In this document: in pieces, positions 9,149 to 17,986 of the stretch
How the letters are laid out: each line of letters begins with the position of its first letter
Numbering within the stretch: the first letter of the stretch is position 1
NCBI RefSeq assembly: GCF_900182595.1
Contig: NZ_FXTN01000002.1
Location: 496,001-560,000 of the forward strand
DNA length: 64,000 nt
Source of the DNA: Pedobacter westerhofensis
GTDB taxonomy: Bacteria > Bacteroidota > Bacteroidia > Sphingobacteriales > Sphingobacteriaceae
Direction of reading: 5' to 3'
Made by a program: the position numbers and the translations under genes
Notes under the pieces: model-generated
Databases searched by the model: none
Told to the model about the DNA's origin: nothing
The model's input: the letters and a program-made list of their open reading frames with translations, nothing else

Positions 9149-10251
9149 TGTATAATTGGCAATTTCCCGAATGGCCTGATTTCTATTACGAGACTGAAGA
9201 AATTCAATCGTTAATTCTTGCATTTGCGCAGGAGACGGGAGAGATTAGCGGCGTAATGCAAGGCCTTTCTGATGATTTAAAACAAGAAGCACTTCTCCAA
9301 CTTATCTTGTCGGAAGCAACTAAAACTTCGGAAATTGAAGGCGAATATATCAGCAGGGAAGATATTATGTCATCCATCAGAAATAATTTGGGGCTTAATG
9401 AAACGCTCATTAATGTAAAAGACCAGCGCGCCGGGGCAGTTGCTCAATTAATGCTGGAAGTCCGTAAGTCCTTTGATCAGCCATTAAATTTGGAAAGCAT
9501 TCAAGCCTGGCACAAAATGCTAATGGCCAATTCGAGTAAAATCAATCCAGGCCTGTGGCGAGTAGGCGCCGAACCAATGCAGATTGTTTCAGGAGCGTAC
9601 GGTCGAGAGGTAGTTCATTATGAAGCGCTACCGTCTTCAGACGTTCCCAAAGAAATGGATCAATTTGTACAATGGTACGCGGCAGTCAGCTTCCCGCTGA
9701 AAGGGGAAGTCGCCAAAGCAGTACTGAAATCTGCTATATCTCATCTCTATTTTGAATCTATTCATCCCTTTGAGGACGGTAATGGACGGATTGGTAGAAC
9801 CATCGCAGAGAAGGCATTGTCACAAACCATGGGTAGGCCTGTAATGCTCAGCCTTTCTAAAACCATTGAGCAAAACAAACCAGCATATTATACTGCATTA
9901 AAAGAGGCGCAACGTACACTGAACATTACTGCCTGGATCAGCTATTTTGCAACTGTAATTTTAGAGGCCCAGCGAGACGCAAAGGCTATGGTGCAGTTTA
10001 CATTAAAAAAAGCACAGTTTTTCGACAGATATAAAAATCAGCTTAATGAAAGACAATTGAAAGCACTCAATAAGATGCTGGAACAAGGAGCCAATAAATT
10101 TGAGGGAGGGATGACTGCAAAGAAATACATCGGCATTACAAAAACCTCTAAAGCTACCGCCACCCGCGATCTGCAAGAGCTCCAGAAAATGAACATTTTA
10201 TTACAGGAAGGAACCGGAAGATCAGTAAAATATCATTTAAATTTACCATAG
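9148..10251 (+). CDS. Fic family protein with N-terminal DUF4172 and C-terminal winged helix
   Basis: A 367-aa Fic protein. The signature HPFEDGNGRIGR (consensus HxFx(D/E)GNGRxxR) near residue 210 predicts an active AMP- or nucleotidyl-transferase. An inhibitory-helix motif TSEIEG, fitting (S/T)xxxE(G/N), lies near residue 61, so this is a self-inhibited class II type. The N-terminus (MYNWQFPEWPDFYYE) matches the DUF4172 subgroup. The last 80 residues read as a winged helix (AKKYIGITKTSKATATRDLQ). No antitoxin gene adjoins it. The operator array in front suggests autoregulation. Target protein unknown. Confidence 0.9.
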   Translation: MYNWQFPEWPDFYYETEEIQSLILAFAQETGEISGVMQGLSDDLKQEALLQLILSEATKTSEIEGEYISREDIMSSIRNNLGLNETLINVKDQRAGAVAQLMLEVRKSFDQPLNLESIQAWHKMLMANSSKINPGLWRVGAEPMQIVSGAYGREVVHYEALPSSDVPKEMDQFVQWYAAVSFPLKGEVAKAVLKSAISHLYFESIHPFEDGNGRIGRTIAEKALSQTMGRPVMLSLSKTIEQNKPAYYTALKEAQRTLNITAWISYFATVILEAQRDAKAMVQFTLKKAQFFDRYKNQLNERQLKALNKMLEQGANKFEGGMTAKKYIGITKTSKATATRDLQELQKMNILLQEGTGRSVKYHLNLP

Positions 10252-10320
10252 ATTTGTTAATGCCTCATTCATTGGCGACAGCATAAAACATCGAATAACA
10301 GCCATTGCTCTGATTTTTGA

Positions 10321-11089
10321 TTAGCTATTGAGGTTTTCTATTTCGTCATCAAGTTCCTGATCATGTACCAGATCAGGTCTGCCATCGGCGCTGCCAGTGC
10401 TTTCGCTTTGCAGCATTTCGTCATGCCGGGGATTATAGGCGAAACGTTTATTCTTAATAGGAGCAACTTCCATCGCATATTGCAGGCTTTCGATATCCCT
10501 TCCATAAAATAACGAGACCTCCCGTTGTTCGTTTGGCTTGCCGAAATTGAGATTTTCACCATCGTAAAATAACCATTCATGGTATTCTGCACTTAGTCTG
10601 TTCAGAAACTCAAAATCCCTTTCCCGGTATTGGATCACGTAGTCTACTGGCTTTTTGCGTGATGCATTGGTTGTTATTCTGAGTTCGTTAACAGGCGTAT
10701 CTTTGGTAGCAAGTTGCACGATGTCGTTTAACGTTTTATTAAGATAGGAGCCAAGATCCGGACCTCTGTCGATCAAGATTGTGGGACTAAAGCCACTCAC
10801 AATCAGGATACCATGATAACCATTGCTTTGAGTGAGTTCGACCTTGGTTACGATACCAGCAAAGTTTTGAGGCTGACCACTTAAGTAACCAAAAGATGCT
10901 GTTAACGTCTTTCCTACAAAATCACGACTATCATCTAAAGTGATTAATCCGGGAGAACCCAATTGATCATGATTGAACCTGAGTTCAAAGTAATGATGCG
11001 CGTTGAATTGTTGCTGAAGCGTGAAAGAGGGTGAAATGCGAAATATTCTTATCGCCGATGTTGATCTCTTTTAATAAATTGATTTCCAT
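10321..11089 (-). pseudogene. VgrG-like spike protein remnant (frameshifted, C-terminally truncated)
   Basis: The N-terminus from ATG 11089 reads MEINLLKEINIGDKNISHF. Around 11045 the similarity moves by one frame to SFTLQQQFNAHHYFELRFNHDQ and continues as GSPGLITLDDSRDFVGKTLT to a stop at 10321. This matches the gp27-like first part of type VI secretion VgrG proteins (phage late control D family) of Bacteroidota, which are usually 550-600 aa. Here only about 255 codons remain; the OB-fold and beta-helical spike are missing. No other T6SS gene is present, so this is an orphan relic. Confidence 0.7.
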
Positions 11090-11377
11090 TGGTAGTTGGA
11101 TTTTATTACCAAGATACCTAATCAATAGTCAAAATTAAAATATATTACTTAATATATTTAATAATATTATTTTCAACCTATTTATGTAATAATAAATTTA
11201 CCATTTTAATTAAAAAATGATGCTCCTAAGGTTTTTTGAGATGTTTGTTTGGTTTTTGTATAGATATTCAGGGGGTTATATGTTTATTTTATCAAATTCA
11301 AGGACAGCACATGAATGAGGTAATTACTTTCTTAATCCTTAATATAAAGCCGGCAACCGGTCTCTTTCTAAAATACA
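11090..11377. other. AT-rich intergenic stretch
   Basis: Very AT-rich, with runs such as aatatattta around 11150-11170. I see no ORF with coding character, no RNA gene and no clear promoter box. It marks the compositional change inside the accessory region. Confidence 0.6.
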
Positions 11378-11402
11378 AGGCTGTCGCAAGTATCGACAGC
11401 CT
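11378..11402 (-). terminator. Terminator of the DUF6266 pair
   Basis: A perfect 9-bp stem (11378-11386 with 11394-11402) around a 7-nt loop begins 12 bp past the stop of the second DUF6266 gene. Read on the minus strand it is followed by a T-rich tract (ttgtatttt). Confidence 0.6.
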
Positions 11403-11414
11403 GTAAACCGATGG

Positions 11415-12080
11415 CTAAAATTTAAGCTGAAGTGCTCCCAGATATTGTGTATCTGATACCAGTTTCTTATCTGCAGATAGCATAAACATATAACAATGAA
11501 CTTTCTGACCTCTCATCATAAAAGGTACCTCCGTCGTGAAATTTAAGTCTCTTCTCATCGCATCCTGGTAACACATAAACCTGGATCTTCCTCTTTCAAG
11601 AAAATGCACAACAATGACGGCTCTGTCGTTCAGTTGGGTACATTTTTTAGGTAAAGGATTAAGCTTCCATGTTACCGTCATTTTATGGATTTCGTCAGAG
11701 GTTACCTTAGGTTCCCATGCTTTCTGAGTCATTTTAATCGGAGAACTCAGTTTGAGCTTTTCGAAATCAATCAAAGCTTTTTCCTGATCCTCTGCTAAAG
11801 CCTCTTTGAAATGCCATTGGACCGCTGCATTGAAACGACTCATACCTGCCTTTTTAGATAGCTGATATCCTAAATTGATCACATCAGTAGCCTGCTGCAG
11901 AAACTTGTTGAGCTTGCTGAAAGGTCCGGTATGTTTTTTTTGCTCATCATTAAGTGAATTCTTGCCCCGTTTTTTGGGCTGTGACTTTGCTACAGGTCCA
12001 CCAAGGGAATCTACGATAACTATGGGACCTATTGATCCGCGGAATTCACCAATTGTCGATTTGTCTTTTCTTGTTGCCAT
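11415..12080 (-). CDS. DUF6266 family protein, second copy
   Basis: A 221-aa protein resembling its upstream neighbour in layout: an N-terminal G-x-GPIVIVDSLGG strand region, a basic stretch (KSQPKKRGKNS), a helical middle (FLQQATDVINLGYQLSKKAG), then beta strands ending YLGALQLKF. The pattern fits DUF6266, a family of unknown function seen in Pedobacter and relatives. No signal peptide or TM segment. It starts 2 bp after the first copy, so the two form one operon. The basic segment is richer in lysine than in the first copy, showing the copies have diverged. Confidence 0.7.
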   Translation of the reverse strand: MATRKDKSTIGEFRGSIGPIVIVDSLGGPVAKSQPKKRGKNSLNDEQKKHTGPFSKLNKFLQQATDVINLGYQLSKKAGMSRFNAAVQWHFKEALAEDQEKALIDFEKLKLSSPIKMTQKAWEPKVTSDEIHKMTVTWKLNPLPKKCTQLNDRAVIVVHFLERGRSRFMCYQDAMRRDLNFTTEVPFMMRGQKVHCYMFMLSADKKLVSDTQYLGALQLKF

Positions 12081-12082
12081 GA

Positions 12083-12724
12083 TTACCAGTTTAATTGTCC
12101 GAGATAAATACTATTCGCCACGTCAGAATGGTCATCCGCGATAAATGAAATGAAGATTTCTGCGGTATACCCTTTCTCTACACCAGTCAGAAGCAGCAAG
12201 TCTTGTTGTGCATTACGGCTTGCGCCGCCAATTTTGACTGCTGATTCCTTAAGTTCGGGAAAATAGGCTAGCATGATCACCTGATCGCTGTGATGGCTTT
12301 TTCCCGGTCCTGTTTCATTACTCCAGTTGAATAACACCCCATCCATTGTCATTTCTGCACTGTTCCTTTTAGCAGATGCCAACTTGCCCTGCGTGATCAG
12401 AAACTTCTCCATGTTGACCACCCATTTTCCAGACTGCTTTTCGCAGGCTTTTTTAAAGATGTGGCTTACCATTTCATTGTGCGTACTATTGCCTGAGGCC
12501 TTCGCAATCAACTGGTAGCCTACCTTGGCGATCTCTTCAAATGGAGGCATGAATTTGGCTATCATACCCAATTTAGACTCTGTAGCTAGTTGACCCTCGG
12601 TACGGGGAATGTTACTTTTACTGTTTTTCTTTTTTGCATACGTCTTACCGTTCATCTGGTAGTACGTAGTGCCATCGATTGTTCCTGAAAAGCCCACATA
12701 AGGGCCGCTTACGACACGTGCCAT
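12083..12724 (-). CDS. DUF6266 family protein, first copy
   Basis: A 213-aa protein starting MARVVSGPYVGFSGTIDGTT, with the family elements GPYVGFSGTIDG, a KKKNSKSNIPRTEGQLA segment, a helical middle (FEEIAKVGYQLIAKASGN) and a beta-rich C-terminal half ending SIYLGQLNW. The ending YLGxLxxx is shared with the downstream copy. Function is unknown. The two genes are separated by 2 bp and share the terminator at 11378-11402. They lie in an accessory region with a Fic gene and a VgrG remnant. A structural or secreted-shell role has been imagined for such proteins, but nothing here shows it. Confidence 0.7.
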   Translation of the reverse strand: MARVVSGPYVGFSGTIDGTTYYQMNGKTYAKKKNSKSNIPRTEGQLATESKLGMIAKFMPPFEEIAKVGYQLIAKASGNSTHNEMVSHIFKKACEKQSGKWVVNMEKFLITQGKLASAKRNSAEMTMDGVLFNWSNETGPGKSHHSDQVIMLAYFPELKESAVKIGGASRNAQQDLLLLTGVEKGYTAEIFISFIADDHSDVANSIYLGQLNW

Positions 12725-13026
12725 AATTTAAATGAATTAAGTGAAAAATTAAACAATTAGTATTTTCAGCTAATGAACACACTTAGATTAAGGAGGAACA
12801 GCTATATTGGAGGGGTTAATGCATAAATTAATCCAGGTATGAATTCACAAGATTTAAAATACTTTGCAATATAAACATAAAATTGTAAATTTGTATATAA
12901 ATTATTAAAAATAATTATTCGTGTTGAAACATATTGTTTAATGTGTAAACACGCAACTACTTCTGATTATTTGCTTTGCTGTCAATTTTGATGGGCCTGT
13001 ACTCTGGCAAAGCTTCAATTATACTT
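12725..13026. other. AT-rich leader of the DUF6266 operon
   Basis: Strongly AT-rich, especially 12845-12960. It should hold the promoter of the DUF6266 pair, but I cannot point to a convincing TAnnTTTG box with a partner. No ORF of coding character. Confidence 0.5.
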
Positions 13027-13256
13027 CGTTCGTATCTTGGTATTGTAGAAACTCTACTTGAGCTATATTTAAACTATGTTCAAGCTATACCTTGTCTACC
13101 CCTTGTCTACTGCTACTCTACCAGAACTCTACCTAAACAGTAAACATGATGTAGACATGTAGTAAAGTAGTAGTCCACAAGGGGTAGACATGGTATAGCT
13201 GGTGTATAGATCGTCCATAGCTAAAGTATATCTCAAACTATACCGAAACACGAACG
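13027..13256. repeat. 230-bp imperfect palindrome
   Basis: The two 115-bp arms share one axis at 13141.5. The outer ends are cgttcgt (13027-13033) and acgaacg (13250-13256). A perfect 13-bp pair, gtctaccccttgt (13094-13106) and acaaggggtagac (13177-13189), has the same axis. In between, the arms pair at roughly two thirds of positions without a register shift; the central 40 bp pair poorly. The arms are rich in ctac and ctatac words. Transcribed, it would give a long imperfect hairpin. No ORF. Confidence 0.75.
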
Positions 13257-13660
13257 ACTACCGTCCAGAATACTGCTGATAGAACTGAAGGATGATTGAT
13301 TGATTTGGGGGAGGGAGTAAAGGTAGAATCTTCCGCAGTTTACGAGATTTTTTTATTGGCGCCTCATTCCAGACGCATTACAAATATAAGAAAAATTAAA
13401 TTTCAACGGTGTAATAAGGTACAATCCTGGTCAGTTTAATGATGTACAACTTTGATGCCCCAAGCGTGAGCGGCAGACTCGTAAATAATTTAATTTCTCT
13501 ATTGTTTAATTAAATCATAATACTTACATTTGTTTTATTAAAATAAACTAATATGAGTATTTGTTAAACAATATATAGATTTTATAACATCTCTAAAATT
13601 TTGAGGTGTTCTATTTAAGAACCTTGTCTGATCAAATGTGGAAGTTTACAGGACACAGGT
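13257..13660. other. Intergenic stretch without recognisable features
   Basis: AT-rich sequence between the large palindrome and a smaller hairpin. I find no coding frame, RNA gene or terminator that I could defend. Confidence 0.5.
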
Positions 13661-13716
13661 AATAAGTAGAACGCCGGGTTGCCTATATTTGCACTATAGG
13701 TCCGGCGCAGCTTATT
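13661..13716. other. Interrupted palindrome containing a -7-like box
   Basis: Three nested arm pairs on nearly one axis: aataag/cttatt (13661-13666, 13711-13716), cgccgg/ccggcg (13672-13677, 13702-13707) and cctata/tatagg (13682-13687, 13695-13700), with loop tttgcac. TATATTTG (13684-13691) matches TAnnTTTG and spans the inner arm and loop. It may be an operator over a promoter, as at the Fic gene, but the next convincing gene starts more than 500 bp away. Confidence 0.4.
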
Positions 13717-14227
13717 GTAGTGTCCGAATAGTTTTCTATTCCCCGATTTCCACCGGGTATGATCAGGCTACAAGAACTGTTGCCGGACCTGTATTTGTGA
13801 AGGTCTTTTTTTAATCTTGTACATGGTTCTATTGAGAATTTTTAATCAATAGTGTCCAAATGAAAAAGGAGAAAACCACAACCGTAACAATTGCCAACAA
13901 TCCAATTTACTGTCACAACGGCTTGTGTTGTACTCAAGTGATTATCCAATCGCCTACAAATTGTCCCGCAAGCTCCCCAGGGATTTCATATAGCCTTTCT
14001 GACTCTGGACTTTATCTTATAGTTCCTTATCTGCCAAACAATTTCCAAAAACCGCCTGATTAATCAAATACAATGAAAGATTGCCCGATGTTCTCTGTAA
14101 CGTAAGGCTATCCATCTTCCTGCTTATTTACAATCAACATTTTAAATATTTAACTGACGATGAAGACCCTCGTTATGGCCGCGCATTGCCCAAAAACAGG
14201 TAATCATCAGCTTGAAACCATATCAGA
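13717..14227. other. Intergenic stretch before the HEPN gene
   Basis: The 16-mer gatc(a/t)ggctacaagaa (13761-13776) is shared with 8708-8723, upstream of the small gene at 8793. A 67-codon frame at 13860-14063 reads with unusual composition (NNPIYCHNGLCCTQ) and I do not trust it as a gene. Nothing else is clear. Confidence 0.4.
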
Positions 14228-15109
14228 ATGACCATCATACAAGACAAGAAAGGAGAGTTTAAAGCATTTGTAAAAGTGCTGGCAGAACGGTACAAACCAT
14301 TATACATCTACTGTTTTGGCGAATCGGTTAAGTCAATGAGCAGATCCGGCTGTTCTATTTTACATGACGCTGTTAAAAATCACCGTTATTATCTGTTGAT
14401 GATTGTTGAAAATGAGATCAGAATTGAGCATCCTGTACAGGATTATGCAAATACCCATTTTCATCACGGTAAGATCACTATTTTGGTGCACGGCAAAGAG
14501 ACAGTTACGGCGGCTATAAGAGCTAACGACAGGTTTTTTATAACAGCAGCTAAGCAGGGGAAGCTCATGTACAGTTATGATCCTGCCATCGCATCCTTTC
14601 AGGTGCCTGCCTATATCCCTACGAGAGCGGCACAAAAGGCTGAAAAACGCCGGATTCAAAAAATGTTTCTCGCCACTGGCTTTCTGGAAAGCGCTAAGCA
14701 GTGCTTCATCAAGGAAAGCTATCCGCTATGCATACATATGCTGCATCAGGTTGTAGAACAATGCTTTATTGCCCTCATTGGAGTGCATCTTGCCTACAGA
14801 TCAGACATTCACAATCTTTACCGGCTGTTGCATTTGTGTGAGATTTTTTCAGATGAAACATCTCAATTATTTCTTGAACAAGGTCAGGAGGGCATTAGGC
14901 TGTTTGATCTGATGGTCAAAAGCTACTCGGCTGCGCGTTATAAAGATGACTTCCAGGCAGAGCGATCTGATGCTGAAACATTATACGTAAAGGTTGCCGC
15001 ATTCCTGAAATTGTCGGAAGGATTATGCAAGAATAAAATTGAAGCGCTTGCCCTGGATGCGGAAATTTACAAACAGCACAAATCTCAAAGAGAGGTTTGT
15101 TGTGGATGA
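14228..15109 (+). CDS. HEPN domain protein with N-terminal nucleotidyltransferase-like region
   Basis: A 293-aa soluble protein. Residues 1-120 resemble a divergent nucleotidyltransferase fold (PLYIYCFGESVKSMS, then strands YYLLMIVENE and ITILVHGKE), but the usual GSxxxG and paired-Asp motif is not intact. Residues about 145-260 read as a HEPN domain: FLESAKQCFIKESYPLCIHM, HQVVEQCFIALIGVH, then SDIHNLYRLLHLC and YSAARYKDDF. HEPN/MNT pairs act in toxin-antitoxin and stress systems; fused forms also occur outside that context. No partner gene is adjacent. The role is not known. Confidence 0.7.
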   Translation: MTIIQDKKGEFKAFVKVLAERYKPLYIYCFGESVKSMSRSGCSILHDAVKNHRYYLLMIVENEIRIEHPVQDYANTHFHHGKITILVHGKETVTAAIRANDRFFITAAKQGKLMYSYDPAIASFQVPAYIPTRAAQKAEKRRIQKMFLATGFLESAKQCFIKESYPLCIHMLHQVVEQCFIALIGVHLAYRSDIHNLYRLLHLCEIFSDETSQLFLEQGQEGIRLFDLMVKSYSAARYKDDFQAERSDAETLYVKVAAFLKLSEGLCKNKIEALALDAEIYKQHKSQREVCCG

Positions 15110-15165
15110 CTCCTTTGTGAAGCACATTAAGGTGAAGCACAAAAAATAATCGTCAGAAATGGTAT

Positions 15166-16095
15166 TTAAGTATATGCTATTCTTCCACCTGATTTTGCCC
15201 ATTCGTCAACCCCGCCCAATAGGGGTCTGATACGTTTTAAGCCTGACCTGCGCAATTGCTCGGCATATTTAGCGGCAGTGAGTTCATTGGGACAGGAACA
15301 ATAAACGATGATCTCATCATAGGCAGAATAGAGATCAGCGATCTCAGTTAAGTTAATATCACTGATTGGTATTGAGCCGGGGATAAAGCCATTTCTTGTC
15401 CGTTGGTCCGCTGGGCGTGCGTCAAATATGATGGGGCCTGAGCTTCCCTCTATTAATTCGAGCAGATCAACGACTGTGACCCGGTCAGATTTAAATTTCC
15501 TGATCAGGCGGTACCGTTGCAGCCATTTTACAAACAGGTAAATACCAAAAGAAATGATAAGGATGAGCACTCCAAACTTTCCAAATTCTGTTAATGTCGC
15601 AATCAGGCTACCAATCTCGTGGCGGAATAAGACCCCCAGGCTTACGGCCGTTGTGCTATAAACCGCCGCACCGATCAGAGAGAAAACGATGAATGAAACT
15701 ATAGGCATCGCGTAAACACCGGCCACTACCGGGGCTAAAGTGGAAAGTCCCGGAATAAACTTTACAACGGTAAGGGCAGGTGGCCCAAAACGGCTAAAAA
15801 CATCGCCACTGCTTTTTACGCAGGAGTCTGGCGATAATGAGATCCTGCACAATTTTCCAAGAACACTGCTGCCCAGTCTTTTACCGGCAAAGTACAAAAT
15901 AATATCTCCAATCAAAGAACCTATCGTTGCAGTCCCTAGGAGTGAAATGATATCAGCTACTGTTGCAGGGGTGACTGCTGCCGTAAGCATAAGTATTGCA
16001 AATGCAGGAAGTGGCAGCCCAACACTTTGGAATAGTGTAATAAGAAAGATGATCCAAAGCCCATAGGCTTGTACCAGTTCAATTAGTGTGTTCAT
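15166..16095 (-). CDS. DedA-family membrane protein fused to a rhodanese domain
   Basis: A 309-aa protein. Residues 1-200 form a DedA/SNARE-associated domain: TM segments near 10-45, re-entrant helices, the FSRFGPPALTVVKFIPGLST motif typical of DedA proteins, and further TM segments to about residue 195 (FGKFGVLILIISFGIYLFVK). Residues about 210-309 form a rhodanese domain with the active-site loop VYCSCPNE, so the catalytic cysteine is present. DedA proteins are tied to lipid flipping and membrane homeostasis; the rhodanese suggests sulfur handling at the cytoplasmic face. It lies upstream (in map order) of the Lgt-like/radical SAM operon, 182 bp away and on the same strand. Confidence 0.85.
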   Translation of the reverse strand: MNTLIELVQAYGLWIIFLITLFQSVGLPLPAFAILMLTAAVTPATVADIISLLGTATIGSLIGDIILYFAGKRLGSSVLGKLCRISLSPDSCVKSSGDVFSRFGPPALTVVKFIPGLSTLAPVVAGVYAMPIVSFIVFSLIGAAVYSTTAVSLGVLFRHEIGSLIATLTEFGKFGVLILIISFGIYLFVKWLQRYRLIRKFKSDRVTVVDLLELIEGSSGPIIFDARPADQRTRNGFIPGSIPISDINLTEIADLYSAYDEIIVYCSCPNELTAAKYAEQLRRSGLKRIRPLLGGVDEWAKSGGRIAYT

Positions 16096-16277
16096 CGATT
16101 AATGCAGACGGTATGTTAAAATTAAAGTTTTTAACGATGAATTTGTTTGTACAGTTAAAATTTTACGATAGCATGCTTTTTGTAAAGTTAAGACCGTCAT
16201 CACTGTATATATTCACGACAGACAAAATAACCAATATGCCAACTAAAGCTGCTTGATAGTTTTCTCAGACAAATCAC

Positions 16278-16592
16278 TTAGACACCAGCAAAGCAGGTAC
16301 CAAGACCAATAACAAGAATAATCAGGCCAGCCAGTAGCCATACCCATTTTCTGCTTGCAATAGCAGCGATCACGCAGACCACAAAATGAAAGCCTGCAAA
16401 GAATACGGCAGCCAGCAGGCCTTCATCGCCGGCGATATTGCCACCAATGGTATACAAGGCAAAAAACGCCAGATTAAAACCCAGGATCTTTGCGCCCTCT
16501 CCTGATTTGTTATCAGGAGAGGGCACGTTTGCCGGTTCTATGTCCCGCTTTTGCTGTCCCTCGTAGGGAGTTTTCTGTTCTTCACTCATCAT
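16278..16592 (-). CDS. Small membrane protein of the Lgt-like/radical SAM operon
   Basis: A 104-aa protein: a polar N-terminus (MMSEEQKTPYEGQQKRDIEP), then three hydrophobic segments near residues 36-52, 58-78 and 83-102. No family recognised. Its start overlaps the stop of the radical SAM gene (ATGATGA: the TGA stop lies inside the two start codons), so translation is probably coupled. That coupling argues for a shared pathway with the radical SAM enzyme. The stop in the radical SAM gene upstream may reduce expression through polarity. Confidence 0.7.
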   Translation of the reverse strand: MMSEEQKTPYEGQQKRDIEPANVPSPDNKSGEGAKILGFNLAFFALYTIGGNIAGDEGLLAAVFFAGFHFVVCVIAAIASRKWVWLLAGLIILVIGLGTCFAGV

Positions 16593-17986
16593 ACCTGTAT
16601 TTCATTTCTTAAAGTTTCAAGATAAGCCGCCTTGTCATCCCTGTAAAACAGGTTCATCGTTTCAAATGGAATGATCTTCATGTCCTTATTTACAATGTGT
16701 ACGCATGATTTTTTAATTGCGCGAACATCAAAATTCTGTGCATCAATAAAATTCATGATGATAATACGGAACAAGTTGTCGTATCCCAGACCAGGGGCGT
16801 CAATATCCGGCAGACAGCACATGATAGATTTCAGGTGCTCCTTGGCCTTTTCGACAGAGTTGCCGGTACTAAACATATGCAGGAGGTGCGACTTCAGTTG
16901 TTCATCCTGCTCATAGATGATCGTATTTTTTGAGTTGTCCAGTAAATCGTCCGGGTTAATCATCCGGGTCAGCGGAAACACCTTATCTCCAAGTTTAAGC
17001 GCATAGCCCATTACCAATGCATCGGGATTACAGGGAACAGGTAATAAGTCCTGCGCCGTAAATATATCCGTTTGCTCCAAAATCGCGGCCCGCACCTCGG
17101 TCAGTGTATACCTGTCGGTGGCCGGGTTAAAGTTCTCCAGCCGGCCGGCCTGTTGTGTGGGCTGAAAGGTCACTCCGCGAATGCAGGGCTGTTTGAGTGC
17201 ATACTCAATAATCGCCCCGATCTCATCCGTGTTCAACCCTTTCTGTAAAGTTACCACCAGGGTAGTGGAGAGGTTATACTTGTTCAGGTGTTCGATGGCT
17301 TTTAATCTTACATGACGAAGATCCTCACCTCTGAGCTGTTCCAGGGCCTCTTTTTTAAAGGAATCAAACTGCAGTTAAATTTCAAAATCCGGCATGTATG
17401 ATGCCAGCCGTTGCACGAAGGCTTCATCCTTTGCAATGCGGATACCATTGGTATTCACCATCAGGTGTTTGATCGGTTTGCGCTTGGCGATATCCAGGAT
17501 GTCAAAAAACTGCGGGTGCACTGTAGGCTCGCCGCCACTGATCTGTACCACATCCGGTTCACATTCATTTTCTACGATCACGTCCAGCATCTGTTCTATT
17601 TCCTGCAGACTGCGGTGCCGTCCGTAGTGTGGCGATGACATTGCGTAGCAGGTGGGACAAGCCAGGTTGCAGCGGTCGGTTACCTCCACCACCGTCAGGC
17701 AGGAGTGCTGCTCATGGTCAGCACACAGGCCACAGTCGTAAGGGCAGCCAAAGTGTGTCTCCGAATTAAACTTCAGCGGCATCTCACTGCGCTTTGCATA
17801 GTTGCGGCAGTTTTTGTAATATTCAATATCTGTAGCAATCAAAACCTTCTCAAAACCGTGGTGACGGCAGTTCTTGAGCATATACACATTGGTATCTTCA
17901 AAAACTATCTTGGCATCAATACGCCTCAGGCAGGTCGAGCATAAGCTAATAGTAAAATCGTAATAGATATAAGGACGTTCAGGCAT
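16589..17986 (-). pseudogene. Tes/MSS-like radical SAM enzyme interrupted by an in-frame TAA
   Basis: Read through, the gene encodes 465 codons. Codon 204 is TAA in the context MPDFEI-stop-LQFDSFKKEALEQL; the same frame continues to the end, so only one codon is wrong. The radical SAM cluster site CNLACPTC is at residues 106-113. In front lie extra cysteines (CSTC at 16-19, CPYDCGLC at 81-88, C96). This order, with VVEVTDRCNLACPTCYA and QISGGEPTVHPQF, matches the MJ0619-type family that includes archaeal tetraether synthase (Tes) and the bacterial membrane-spanning lipid synthases. The start overlaps the Lgt-like gene by 8 bp. A Tyr codon (TAT/TAC) mutated to TAA, or a sequence error, would explain the stop. 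Confidence 0.8.

Noticed and set aside
13860..14063. 67-codon frame with Cys- and Pro-rich sequence
   Set aside because: No family, odd composition and no good start context; not annotated as a gene.
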